DNA of 50,508 nt from Pirellulales bacterium (GTDB taxonomy: Bacteria > Planctomycetota > Planctomycetia > Pirellulales > Thermoguttaceae): contig JAFGDS010000077.1 of assembly GCA_016931995.1 (NCBI GenBank), positions 1-50,508 of the forward strand, in the 5' to 3' direction. The notes below the pieces were generated by a model. That model saw nothing but the letters and a program-made list of their open reading frames with translations. It was not told the DNA's origin and did no database searches. Positions 9,261 through 17,955 of this stretch are shown piece after piece (positions within the stretch are counted from its first letter, which is position 1; each line of letters starts with the position of its first letter). The position numbers were made by a program, and so were the translations under genes.

Positions 9261-11330
9261 TCACACCCGCTCGACCACCTGACGGCAGTCGGGCAAGGAC
9301 CGGAGGAAGACGCTGCCGTAGGGCTTCGTGCGGATCCGCGGGTCGAGAATGACCACCATGCCCGTGTCGCGACGCGAGCGGATCAGCCGGCCAAAGCCCT
9401 GCTTGAGTTTGAGCGCGGCGGCGGGCATCTGGTAGTCGCGAAACGGGTTGCCGCCGCCGGCGCGGATGGCTTCGAGTCGGGCTTCCAGGAGTGGGTGGTC
9501 GGGCACGGCGAAGGGCAGCCGCGTAATGATCACGTTCGAAAGCGCGTCGCCCGGCACGTCCACCCCCTGCCAAAAACTGTCCGTCCCGAACAGGACCGAC
9601 CGCGGATTCGCCTTGAACTCGGCGAGCATTCGGCTTCGCGGCATCCCTTCGGCCTGGCTCAACAGGGCGAGATTCTCCTGAGCCAGCCACGCCGCAAGCG
9701 CGTCGGCCGCGCGGCGCATCATCTGGTAGCTGGTGAAGAGCACGAACGCCCGGCCGCCGCTCCGCTCGACGTACCGGCGGATCATCGCAAAGGCGTTTCG
9801 CTCAAAGCCCGCCGGATCGTCGGCCGGGTCCGGCATCCCATCCAGCAAGATCAGCTCGGCTTGGCGGCGGTAGTCGAACGGGCTGCCCAGGCAAAGCGAC
9901 TCGCAATGCGTCAGGCCGGTGCGCGATTTGAAGAAGTCGAACGACCCCCGCTCGGTGGCCAACGTAGCGCTGGTCATCACCACGGTGGGCACCTTGTTGA
10001 AGAGCTGTTCGCGGAGGACCGGTCCCACGTCGATCGGCGCGGCGGCCAGCGCCACGCGCCGGCGGCGCCGAGGCGTGGTCACTTCGACCCAATAGACCGA
10101 GTCCTCGACGGTTTGCCCCAGCCACGCGTCGATGCCCGCGGCCAGTGCGGTCAGCCGGTTGGCCGCGGCCAAAAGATCTTGGCACTGCTCGGGGTTGTCC
10201 AGCTTCCCGCTCTCGCGGCGGATCATGGTGGAGAGCGCGCCCAGGCCTTCGGAGAGCGGATTCTCGACGACGTCGGGCCGGCGGACGCGGCCGTTGCCGC
10301 TGCGCTGGGCGGCGAGCCAATTGGCCACGTCGTCGAAGAACCGTTCGGCCCGATCGCGGCATTCGAGCACCTGCCGCTGCGGCCCGCCCAGCTTGTAGTG
10401 CACCAAAAGCCCGCGGTTGGTCCGGTCGTTGAACAGCCGCGAGAGCAAGTAGTCCACCTGTCCGCTGGTGAAGCTCATGCCCAGGTGTTCGCCGGCCACG
10501 GCCTCGACGTTGTGGGCTTCGTCGAACACGACGACGTCGTAGTCGGGCAGGATCTTGACGTTCTGGCGTCGCAGGGCAAGGTCGCTGAAGAACAGGGCGT
10601 GGTTCACCACGAGGATCTGAGCGTTGTACATCCGCCGGCGAGCGCGGTAGTAGAAGCAGTCCTTGTAGTCCGGGCAGTTCTTGCCCATGCAGTTGCCCTG
10701 GTCGCTGGCCACCTCGTCCCACACCGCGCCCAAGGGCTGGCAATCGAGATCGGAAAGCGAGCCGTCGGCTGTCTCTTTCGACCACTCGTGAATCTGGCGG
10801 AGCTGGTCGAACTCCTCGTCGTGGCTGAAGAGGCTCACGCGGCGCTCGCCGGCCATGCGGAGCCGCCGCAGGCTCAGGTAGTTACGCCGGCCCTTGACCA
10901 GCACGGCCGAAAACTCCAGCGGGATGACGCTGTTGAGAAACGGGATGTCCTTGTGGATAAGCTGCTCTTGCAGGCTGATCGTGTGCGTGGCGATCACCAC
11001 ACGGCGCCGCTTCTTTGCCGGCGACTGTCCCGATTTTCGCTCGGGGGACTGTCCCAATTTTCGTTCCGCGAAAATGGGACTGTCCCCTTCGGCAGCCCCC
11101 TCCCCACCGTCTTCCTTCGCCTCCCCCGCCGCCGCCAAAATGCTCGGCACCAGATACGCGAAGCTCTTGCCGACGCCCGTGCCCGCCTCGACCACGAGAT
11201 GACGCCGCTGGCGGATCGCCCGGGCGACGGCCTCGGCCATGGCCAATTGCTCGTCGCGGCACTCGTAGTGGGGCAGCCGCGCCGCAATACGGCCGTCAGG
11301 CCCGAGGATTTTGACCGGCGTAAGCATCAT
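9261..11330 (-). CDS. dinG: ATP-dependent DNA helicase, DinG/XPD family
   Basis: Superfamily 2 iron-sulfur helicase (5'-3') acting on damaged, replicating or R-loop DNA; 689 residues from ATG 11330. I chose this start because [20 protein letters not shown] matches the family N-terminus. GTG 11387 would add 19 residues. Walker A is EAGTGVGKS (residues 48-56). Four cysteines suitable for a 4Fe-4S cluster are C197, C214, C219 and C225. The DEAH box is FDEAH (270-273). Later motifs include [13 protein letters not shown] and [14 protein letters not shown]. An oddity is residues about 72-108, between Walker A and motif Ia: a hydrophilic insert whose residues 82-103 are encoded by a palindromic repeat (11022-11087). 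No nuclease domain is seen. Confidence 0.93.
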   Translation of the reverse strand: MMLTPVKILGPDGRIAARLPHYECRDEQLAMAEAVARAIRQRRHLVVEAGTGVGKSFAYLVPSILAAAGEAKEDGGEGAAEGDSPIFAERKLGQSPERKSGQSPAKKRRRVVIATHTISLQEQLIHKDIPFLNSVIPLEFSAVLVKGRRNYLSLRRLRMAGERRVSLFSHDEEFDQLRQIHEWSKETADGSLSDLDCQPLGAVWDEVASDQGNCMGKNCPDYKDCFYYRARRRMYNAQILVVNHALFFSDLALRRQNVKILPDYDVVVFDEAHNVEAVAGEHLGMSFTSGQVDYLLSRLFNDRTNRGLLVHYKLGGPQRQVLECRDRAERFFDDVANWLAAQRSGNGRVRRPDVVENPLSEGLGALSTMIRRESGKLDNPEQCQDLLAAANRLTALAAGIDAWLGQTVEDSVYWVEVTTPRRRRRVALAAAPIDVGPVLREQLFNKVPTVVMTSATLATERGSFDFFKSRTGLTHCESLCLGSPFDYRRQAELILLDGMPDPADDPAGFERNAFAMIRRYVERSGGRAFVLFTSYQMMRRAADALAAWLAQENLALLSQAEGMPRSRMLAEFKANPRSVLFGTDSFWQGVDVPGDALSNVIITRLPFAVPDHPLLEARLEAIRAGGGNPFRDYQMPAAALKLKQGFGRLIRSRRDTGMVVILDPRIRTKPYGSVFLRSLPDCRQVVERV
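11022..11087. repeat. REPIN-like repeat in frame inside dinG
   Basis: Three arms share the core CTGTCCC(G/A)ATTTTCG. Arm A is at 11023-11040, arm B at 11043-11063, and arm C, inverted, at 11066-11087. B and C form an inverted pair separated by a few bases; each arm also contains the near-palindrome GGGGACTGTCCC. The reading frame stays open, encoding [20 protein letters not shown]. Arm B extends into TTTTCGTTC, which matches the tandem array upstream of the RAYT gene. Confidence 0.85.
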
Positions 11331-11634
11331 TTGGCCTGGGCTGTCGCTGCGCTGGAGACCGTGCCACCGAGACATCTCCGCGACCACCCTAATTGGGGGA
11401 ACATTCGCGCAGAGAGCCCATGAATAGCCATTCTAGCCCCATCCGCGTCCCCGCTTCCAGCCCCGCCGGCTGGCCGAAAGCGTTTGTATGCTACCTTACC
11501 AAGGCGACTTGTATCGCTTCCGGGTTGAGCCTCGTCGGCACGGCGGAGGGGGCAACCGCGCCCGGTGGCTCGTACCACGTTCCACGTTTGCGCGGTCGGA
11601 TTGAACTCCGGTAGACTCTGACGGATAGGCCCAG
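11331..11634. other. Divergent intergenic region dinG/motA (304 bp)
   Basis: This region must contain the motA promoter and the dinG promoter. No consensus sigma-54 (GG-N10-GC) or sigma-28 (TAAA-N15-GCCGATAA) site was found. GGATAGG (11621-11627) is a usable ribosome binding site for motA. No gene is supported. Confidence 0.4.
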
Positions 11635-12495
11635 ATGATTACCATTGTTGGATTCATCGTGGTTTTGGGGGCGGTGCTGGCCGGCTTCACGATGGCCGGC
11701 GGTCACCTCGGGGCGCTGATTCACCCTTCCGAGTTCGTGACGATTGGCGGAGCGGCGTTGGGATCCCTGATCGTGATGTCGCCCGGCAAGGTTCTCAAGG
11801 ACATATTTCGTTCCATCCCCTTGGCCATCAAGGGAACCCCCTACACCCGCCCGGCGTACGAGGACCTCTTCAAGGTGCTTTATGGCCTTTGCCGTTTGGC
11901 GCGTCAGAACGGGGTCATCGCCCTGGAATCGCACATCAGCAACCCCCAGGAAAGCAAGGTTTTCATGCAGTATCCGCGCATCGCGAAGAACCACCACGTG
12001 ACGGAGTTCATTTGCGAGGCGTTCATGCCGATCCTGGAAGCGACGGCCAAACCCGAGCAGATGCCTGGCCTCTTGGGCGCGGATCTTGCCGTCATCGAAG
12101 AGGAGCATCACGGTCCCTTGGGCGTGCTTCAGAAGACGGCGGACGCCCTGCCCGGTTTCGGCATCGTGGCCGCGGTCATGGGGATCGTGGTGACGATGGG
12201 CGCGATTGACGGGCCGGTGGAAGAGGTGGGCGAGAAGGTCGGCGCGGCTCTGGTGGGCACGTTCCTCGGAATCCTGCTGTCCTACGGTTTCGTGGCGCCC
12301 CTTTCCGTGCGGTTGGAGTTCATCGGCGTCATGGAGATGGCTTTCTTTCGCGCGATCGCCATGGTCATTCAGGGTTTCGCCACCGGCGTGGGCCCCAAGG
12401 TGGCGCTGGAAATGGCCCGGCGGGGCATGGCCACGGAGGTCCGCATCAGCCGCGAAGAGATGGACAAGCTGTTCGCGGAAGTGGACGCGTCCTAA
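11635..12495 (+). CDS. motA: Flagellar motor stator protein MotA
   Basis: Proton-channel subunit of the flagellar stator, inner membrane, 286 residues. Four TM segments are predicted: about 1-22 (MITIVGFIVVLGAVLAGF), 33-50, 172-192 (PGFGIVAAVMGIVVTMG) and 200-225 (VGAALVGTFLGILLSYGFVA). The cytoplasmic loop between TM2 and TM3 contains RLARQNGVIALESHI, the segment carrying the conserved Arg and Glu that contact FliG. The conserved proline at the start of TM3 is present in ALPGFG. motB begins 12 bp after the stop, so the two form a two-gene operon, distant from the main flagellar block at 30 kb. Confidence 0.97.
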   Translation: MITIVGFIVVLGAVLAGFTMAGGHLGALIHPSEFVTIGGAALGSLIVMSPGKVLKDIFRSIPLAIKGTPYTRPAYEDLFKVLYGLCRLARQNGVIALESHISNPQESKVFMQYPRIAKNHHVTEFICEAFMPILEATAKPEQMPGLLGADLAVIEEEHHGPLGVLQKTADALPGFGIVAAVMGIVVTMGAIDGPVEEVGEKVGAALVGTFLGILLSYGFVAPLSVRLEFIGVMEMAFFRAIAMVIQGFATGVGPKVALEMARRGMATEVRISREEMDKLFAEVDAS

Positions 12496-12507
12496 GGGAG
12501 ATCCACC

Positions 12508-13353
12508 GTGGCAGGCAAGGGCGGCGGAGCGTGGAAGGTGGCCTACGCGGACTTCGTCACCGCGATGATGGCCTTCTTCCTCGTCATGTGGATCGTCGGG
12601 CAGAGCCAAGAGGTCAAGCAGAGCGTCGCCAAGTACTTCAACGATCCCTTCCTCGTGCCGTCGAAGTATCCCGGCGGCGCCTCCGTCTATCCGAACAAGG
12701 GCGCGTCCGGCGGCGGCATCGCCATGCGGCCGAAGAAAAACACGGGCGTGCCGCGCGACGCGTCCACGGACAAGAAAAAGACCCACCTTCGCCTCTCCCA
12801 AACCAAATCCGGCTTGTTCGTCCTCCACGACGGCAAGGAGGCGCTCAAGGGAACGGTGATCCCGTTCGCGGAGACGTCCGCCGCGTTGAGCGACAAAGCC
12901 AAGGAACAGCTCAAGGAGTTCTTGCCCGCCCTTCTCGGCCAACCCAACAAGATCGAGATCCGCGGACACACGACGGGGCGCCCCCTGGCGCCCGACAGCC
13001 CCTTCCGCGACGCCTGGCAGCTTGCCTACGCGAGGTGCGTTGCCACGATGGACTGGCTGGTGAAGCTGGGCGTGGAACCCAAACGCATCAGGATGAGCCA
13101 GGCCGGGCCGTTCGAGCCGGATACCATCCGCCTCACGGTGGACTGGGAAAAGCGCAACTCCCGAGTCGAGGTGTATATCCTCGACGAGATCGCCGACGAC
13201 CTGATCGGAACCCGCGAGGAACGGAACGAACGTTTCCGCCCGCCCATCGAGGAGGCCTCGACGGAACCCGCCAAGGAACCCGCCAAGGCGCCCACGGAGG
13301 AACCGGCCAAGGAGCCGGCGAAGGAACCGGCCAAGGAGCCCGCCGGACCGTAG
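12508..13353 (+). CDS. motB: Flagellar motor stator protein MotB
   Basis: Stator subunit that anchors MotA to peptidoglycan, 281 residues, GTG start with AAGGGAG about 7 nt upstream. The N-terminus WKVAYADFVTAMMAFFLVMW is the single TM helix with the proton-carrying aspartate at D15. A plug/linker region follows, then an OmpA/MotB peptidoglycan-binding domain at about residues 105-225 (VIPFAETSAALSD, IEIRGHT, AYARCVATMDWL). The C-terminus is a repetitive tail of EPAK units (about 252-278), absent from typical MotB proteins. Its DNA (13261-13350) is a short-period tandem repeat and may vary in copy number. Confidence 0.96.
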   Translation: MAGKGGGAWKVAYADFVTAMMAFFLVMWIVGQSQEVKQSVAKYFNDPFLVPSKYPGGASVYPNKGASGGGIAMRPKKNTGVPRDASTDKKKTHLRLSQTKSGLFVLHDGKEALKGTVIPFAETSAALSDKAKEQLKEFLPALLGQPNKIEIRGHTTGRPLAPDSPFRDAWQLAYARCVATMDWLVKLGVEPKRIRMSQAGPFEPDTIRLTVDWEKRNSRVEVYILDEIADDLIGTREERNERFRPPIEEASTEPAKEPAKAPTEEPAKEPAKEPAKEPAGP

Positions 13354-13368
13354 GCTCCCGGCTTTCCC

Positions 13369-16263
13369 TCAGACGATCCGCAGCCCCTTCGGAAGCGATT
13401 CGCCGAAGACCAGGCTCTGCTCCTCCTCGTCCAGCCGGTCCGCCCGCTCGACCAACGCGGTATAATGCGCGGGAGCGTCCTGCGCGGCCAGCCACCGGAG
13501 CACCCGGGCGCGCGTCTTTTCGGGCAAGTCGCGATAGCGGTCGTCCGTCCGCCTGGCAAGCTGCATCGCCGCAAACGCCACCATCGGCTCCTCGCCGCCG
13601 AAGTCCATGAGTCGCTCGACCCAGCGTCGGGCAACGTCCGCCGGCGTCACGGTGTTCAGGGGACCGTACACCGGCTGCCTCGCCCCGATCCGGCCAACGG
13701 CCCAGGCAACCGCCGGGCGGACCGGCGCCATCTTCGGCTTGGGCAACAGGTCCAACAGGCAATCGCCCAGCTCGACTTTGGTCGGTCCGGCAAGCCATTC
13801 GAGCGAACCCAACAGCCGCAGGACCTCGGCCGTCTCGTGCGACCCGCCGGCCAACTCGCCGCCGCGGCCCCGGCCCGTGGTCAATTGCCGGTGCATCGCC
13901 CGAAGCGGTCCCAACACGGGGTCCGCCAGGGCCTGCTGCTGTCCGGCGGGCAAACCGCCGGCGATCCGTCGCCAGAGGATCCACCATTCCGCGCGGCATG
14001 CGGCCGTGGCGTGATAGAGCCGGCCCTGCATCACCCGCCACGTCTCGGCCACGCGCCAGTCGTCGGCGCCCAGTCCGTAGCCCGGCCGCAGGGCGAATCC
14101 CAAAAGATTCAGCCAGCGCGACTCGTGCGCTTCGCCGCGCCGCCGGCCGGCCTCGCATTGGAGGAGCCCCTCCCACAGCCGCCGCAAGAGCGACGTGGGC
14201 CATTCGTGGCGACCCGCGCCGATGGTCTCGGCCAGCCGCTTGACCAGCCCGCCCGGCTTGTCCTGGCCGTCGGGACCAAACACGTCTTCAATCCGCTCCC
14301 GACACGCCTGGAGGATCGACTCGTCGAGGAAACCTTCGCCCTCCGCGGCGCTGGCGTGCGCGGCCACGTCGGTCCGCGTCGCCGCGCGGACGTCGAACTC
14401 CAGCCGCCAACTGCCCGGACCATCCACCCGGCCGCACCACAGGTCCAGCGTGCCGATCTCCGTCAGTCGGGCGTGCAGTTCGATCGTGAACGAATCGGGG
14501 TCGGTCTTCTTCCGCTTGCGGAGCACGGTGCGGATCGGCGGCAGCGGGGTCATCCGCTCGCGGTCGATCGCCACCAGCTCGCCCGGCCGATCGGTCAGCC
14601 GCGTGCTGGAGACGAACAGCGGAAACTCGACGGGCTGGGCGACCAGAAGGTCGAAACGCCGGTCGGCCAGTTCGACCTCCTGGCCCGGCTCGGCGCTGGC
14701 CGGTACCAGGCAGACGGCTTGAGCTTGCGGCAAAGGGGACAGTCCCGTTTTTGCTGCCGCAAAAACGGGGACAGTCCCCGACTTGGCGTCTTCCACGCCG
14801 AGATAGTACGTCCGCGCCAATCCGGCGGCGATGCGCACGCCCTCGCCCCGGCGGACCATGCCGAAATACGCCGCGCCCCGGGCGACGGCCAGGTGCGGCT
14901 CGGCGTTGTCCAACACTTGCGGCCGCCAGCCGGGCTCTTCGGCAGCAAACCAGCCGCCAAGCACGTCCAACAGCCGCCGCCGGATCGCGCCGGACTCGAA
15001 CAGCCCGCCGTTGAAGAGCACCAGGTCGGGCCGGGCGGCGTCGTGCTCGCCGGCTCGATCCGGTTCGGTCGCCATCGCCGCGCGATGCGCACACAGGAAC
15101 GCCGCCAGATAGCGCGTGATCGCCGCGTCCGGGGCGTACGGCAGTCCGAATTCCTGAAAGCCCGAGCCGCGCCGCGCCGGCTTGTCCTCCAGGCCAACTC
15201 CGGGAAAGAACCCGTCCAGGAGCACCTGGCGGACCTCGTCCCGCGACACCTCGATCTGCCGCCCGCCGCCAATCAGTTTGGCGCCCGCGCCCGGAAGGTT
15301 CACCACGGTTCGTTCGGGCGCGTCGTCGGCCAGCAGCGTCTCCTTCACTTGCCGGCATACGCGCACGAGAATCGACCACGCGCGGGGCTCGATATGTCCT
15401 CCGCCGGCGAACCGGCCCTCCAGATGATGGGCCAGCGCCAGGTCGAGATTGTCGCCGCCAAGAATCAGATGATCGCCGACGGCCACGCGATGGAACCGCG
15501 CCTTGCCCTGCTGGCCGCGGCGGACGCGGATGAGCGTGAAGTCGGACGTGCCTCCGCCGCAGTCGCACACGAGGATGGTCTGGCCCGGCGAAACGTGCGA
15601 CTCCCAATCGTCGCGATGCCGGTCGATCCAGGCGTAGAACGCCGCCTGGGGCTCCTCGATGAGCACCACGCGGGGCAAGCCCGCCCGGGCCGCGGCCTTC
15701 ACGGTCAACTCGCGGGCGACCTCGTCGAACGAGGCGGGCAGCGTGAGCACGACGTCCTGCTCGGCCAGCGGATAGTCTGGCCGTTGGGCATCCCACGCCT
15801 CCCGGATGTGCAACAAGTACCGCGCGCTCGCCTCGACCGGCGAAAGCCGCTCGACGTCCAAGGCCCCCTGCCACGGCAACAAGGCCGCCATGCGGTCCAC
15901 GCCCGAGTGGCAAAGCCAACTCTTGGCCGACGCGATCAGCCGCCCCGGCGCCAGCGCGCCGTGATCCCGCGCGAAGGCGCCCACCACGCGGCGCGGCGGC
16001 TCGCCGCTCCAGGGCATCCGCAGGGCGTCGCCGGTCAACTCGCCGGACGCCGCTTCGTAATGAAACGAGGGGAGTGTCTGCCGGGCTTCCACCTGGCCGG
16101 GGGCCACCAACTGCGGGATGGCGAATGTCCGCACTTGCCACGGCGACTCCCGCGCATCGACAAAACCCACCGCCGAATTCGTCGTCCCCAAATCAATCCC
16201 GACGACATACCTCGCCCGCGCGTCTTCGGACGAATCGCGGAATTCCGCGTGGGCTTTCTGCAC
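13369..16263 (-). CDS. Large atypical Hsp70 (DnaK-related, DUF3731-type C-terminus)
   Basis: Protein of 964 residues with an N-terminal Hsp70 ATPase domain: phosphate 1 motif VVGIDLGTTNSAVGFVD (about residues 20-36), phosphate 2 motif ILVCDCGGGTSDFTLIRV, and connect-type sequence VVLIEEPQAAFYAW. The substrate-binding domain and lid of DnaK are not recognisable. The C-terminal about 400 residues are helical (WEGLLQCEAGRRRGEAHESRW) and resemble the DnaK-related DUF3731 region found on long Hsp70-like proteins. No DnaJ or GrpE gene is nearby. GAAGGTG precedes ATG 16263. Residues about 495-510 are encoded by a palindromic repeat (14735-14779), in frame. The client and role are unknown. Confidence 0.9.
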   Translation of the reverse strand: MQKAHAEFRDSSEDARARYVVGIDLGTTNSAVGFVDARESPWQVRTFAIPQLVAPGQVEARQTLPSFHYEAASGELTGDALRMPWSGEPPRRVVGAFARDHGALAPGRLIASAKSWLCHSGVDRMAALLPWQGALDVERLSPVEASARYLLHIREAWDAQRPDYPLAEQDVVLTLPASFDEVARELTVKAAARAGLPRVVLIEEPQAAFYAWIDRHRDDWESHVSPGQTILVCDCGGGTSDFTLIRVRRGQQGKARFHRVAVGDHLILGGDNLDLALAHHLEGRFAGGGHIEPRAWSILVRVCRQVKETLLADDAPERTVVNLPGAGAKLIGGGRQIEVSRDEVRQVLLDGFFPGVGLEDKPARRGSGFQEFGLPYAPDAAITRYLAAFLCAHRAAMATEPDRAGEHDAARPDLVLFNGGLFESGAIRRRLLDVLGGWFAAEEPGWRPQVLDNAEPHLAVARGAAYFGMVRRGEGVRIAAGLARTYYLGVEDAKSGTVPVFAAAKTGLSPLPQAQAVCLVPASAEPGQEVELADRRFDLLVAQPVEFPLFVSSTRLTDRPGELVAIDRERMTPLPPIRTVLRKRKKTDPDSFTIELHARLTEIGTLDLWCGRVDGPGSWRLEFDVRAATRTDVAAHASAAEGEGFLDESILQACRERIEDVFGPDGQDKPGGLVKRLAETIGAGRHEWPTSLLRRLWEGLLQCEAGRRRGEAHESRWLNLLGFALRPGYGLGADDWRVAETWRVMQGRLYHATAACRAEWWILWRRIAGGLPAGQQQALADPVLGPLRAMHRQLTTGRGRGGELAGGSHETAEVLRLLGSLEWLAGPTKVELGDCLLDLLPKPKMAPVRPAVAWAVGRIGARQPVYGPLNTVTPADVARRWVERLMDFGGEEPMVAFAAMQLARRTDDRYRDLPEKTRARVLRWLAAQDAPAHYTALVERADRLDEEEQSLVFGESLPKGLRIV
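14735..14779. repeat. REPIN-like inverted repeat in frame inside hsp70
   Basis: 45-bp element made of two inverted arms: GGGGACAGTCCCGTTTTTGC (14735-14754) and, on the opposite strand, the same sequence with T for A and one extra C (14759-14779). The centre is TGCC. It encodes KSGTVPVFAAAKTGLSP without breaking the frame. The arm shares GTCCCGTTTTTGC exactly with the right flank of the RAYT gene (49233-49248). Confidence 0.88.
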
Positions 16264-16628
16264 GGGGCACCTTCAAGCGGGGGAAGAATAGACTTGAATC
16301 TTCCAGCCATTCTGGTCGGCGAGAACCGTTTTTTGAATGGGGAACCACGAAAGACACGAAACACGCGAAAAAGGAGCGATGCAAAAGAGCTTCCTGTTGG
16401 ACTTTGCCAGCACGTCATCCTGAGTGGAGCGGAGGATCTCTCTGATTCTTCCCATCTTTCGTGTATTTCGCGTCTTTCGTGGTGGCGTCAGCTTCTTCAC
16501 GCCCTATAGAGGGGTGCCGTGCTCCCCTTATCCGGCTGACCGGTTTGTGGTATAAAGAATCAAGGCAAATCGTCCATCCCCAATGGCCTTCCCCGCTTAC
16601 CCGCCTTGTGTGTGAGGAGCCTTTGACC
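16264..16628. other. Divergent intergenic region hsp70/PQQ gene (365 bp) with nested repeats
   Basis: Arms 16344-16370 and 16457-16483 are inverted copies of a TTTCGTG-type repeat (24 of 27 positions paired by eye). They enclose a half-copy of the GTCATCCTGAG...AGGATCT repeat at 16414-16439. Downstream, GTATAAAGAAT (16548-16558) is the best candidate -10 region for the PQQ-protein gene, but no matching -35 was convincing. Confidence 0.55.
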
Positions 16629-17894
16629 ATGACGCGCCTGTCGTGCAGACTCTCGACCCTCGGTCTCGTAATCGCCTTGGCCACGACCGAGAACATCTTC
16701 GCCGCAGATTCTGCCGCCTATTGGCCGCGCTTCCACGGCCCCAACGGCGACAACATCTCCACGGACACGGGCCTCTTGAAGGAGTGGCCGAAGGACGGGC
16801 CCAAACTCCTCTGGACGGCCAAGGGAATCGGCTTCGGCTTCGCCGGCGTGACGATGGCCGACGGCCAGATCCACACGGCCGGCAATCTGGACGACAAGAC
16901 AGTCGTTACGGCGATCGACCAGAGCGGCCGCATCCTCTGGCAGGCGCCCAACGGCGAGGCCTGGAAAGGCGACTGGGCAGGCACGCGCGGCACGCCCACC
17001 CTCGACGGACCGCGCGTCTATCACGAAAGCCCCGTGGGCCAGGTCACGTGCCTCGACGCCAAGACCGGCAGGCCGCTTTGGACCCGGAACATCCTCGACG
17101 AATTTGGCAGCCAAAACATTCAGTGGGCGCTGGCCGAGTCGGTGTTGGTCGACGGCAACCGCCTGATTTGCTGCCCCGGCGGGCCCCAGACGGCCGTGGT
17201 GGCCCTGAACAAGATGACCGGCGAGACGGTCTGGAAATCGCCCAGCGCGTCCGGCGATCTAATTGGCTACGCCACGCCCACCCTGGCCGAATTCCAGGGC
17301 CTGCGGATGATCTTCACCATGACGCTCAAGGCCCTGATCGGCGTCAATGCCGACACGGGCGAACTGCTTTTCCGCGTTGAACATCCGACGAGGTACGACG
17401 TCAACGCCACCAAGCCCCTCTTCCACGACGGCCACGTCTTCGTCAGCTCCGGCTACGGCACGACCGGCTCGGCCCTCTACAAGCTCGACGTGCGGGGCAA
17501 GACGGCCTCGGCGACCAAGGTCTGGGAGTCGCGTGAGTTGGATAACCATCACGGCGGCGTGGTCCTCTTGAACGGCTACCTCTACGGCGCCGCGCACAAC
17601 TTCAACAGCGGCAGGTGGATCTGCCTCGACTGGAAAACCGGCGAAATGAAGTACGCCGAGCGGGGCGTGGGCAAGGGCGCGCTCACCTGCGCCGACGGAA
17701 TGCTCTACACCATGAGCGAGAAGCGCGACGTCGGGCTGGTTCCAGCGACGCCGGCAGCCCACAAGGTGGTGAGCCGGTTCAAGCTCCCCTCCGGCGGCGA
17801 GGGACCCACCTGGGCCCACCCGGTCGTCCGCGGCGGGCGGCTCTTCATCCGCCACGGAGAATGTCTATACTGTTACGACGTCCTCGCGGAGTAG
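16629..17894 (+). CDS. Secreted PQQ-like beta-propeller repeat protein
   Basis: Exported protein of 421 residues. ATG 16629 follows GAGGAG by about 11 nt and gives a signal peptide (MTRLSCRLSTLGLVIALATT...FAA, cleavage near residue 26). The mature part begins with the planctomycete-type opening YWPRFHGPNGDNISTDTGLL and continues with PQQ/BamB-like blades, each containing the pattern (V/L)xxLDxxTGxxLW; examples are VTCLDAKTGRPLWTRN, VVALNKMTGETVWK and LIGVNADTGELLF. No catalytic calcium/PQQ-binding set was identified, so an enzymatic dehydrogenase role is not supported. A role as a periplasmic scaffold or sugar-binding propeller is only an inference. Confidence 0.88.
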   Translation: MTRLSCRLSTLGLVIALATTENIFAADSAAYWPRFHGPNGDNISTDTGLLKEWPKDGPKLLWTAKGIGFGFAGVTMADGQIHTAGNLDDKTVVTAIDQSGRILWQAPNGEAWKGDWAGTRGTPTLDGPRVYHESPVGQVTCLDAKTGRPLWTRNILDEFGSQNIQWALAESVLVDGNRLICCPGGPQTAVVALNKMTGETVWKSPSASGDLIGYATPTLAEFQGLRMIFTMTLKALIGVNADTGELLFRVEHPTRYDVNATKPLFHDGHVFVSSGYGTTGSALYKLDVRGKTASATKVWESRELDNHHGGVVLLNGYLYGAAHNFNSGRWICLDWKTGEMKYAERGVGKGALTCADGMLYTMSEKRDVGLVPATPAAHKVVSRFKLPSGGEGPTWAHPVVRGGRLFIRHGECLYCYDVLAE

Positions 17895-17905
17895 CGGCTT
17901 CAACC

Positions 17906-17922
17906 GCCGCTCGCGGCTTCGC
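17906..17922. repeat. Palindromic repeat, GCGAAGCCGC family, variant copy
   Basis: GCCGCTCGCGGCTTCGC in the short gap between the PQQ-protein gene and the addB-like gene. It is a one-base variant of the family in reverse orientation. Confidence 0.5.
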
Positions 17923-17955
17923 ACATCCGGCGTGGGGGCAATCGGCGGGCAGTTC

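Noticed and set aside
13465-16509. 1,014-codon open frame on the plus strand antisense to hsp70
   Set aside because: GC-rich codon bias leaves antisense frames open. It lacks any domain, and the minus strand encodes a clear Hsp70.
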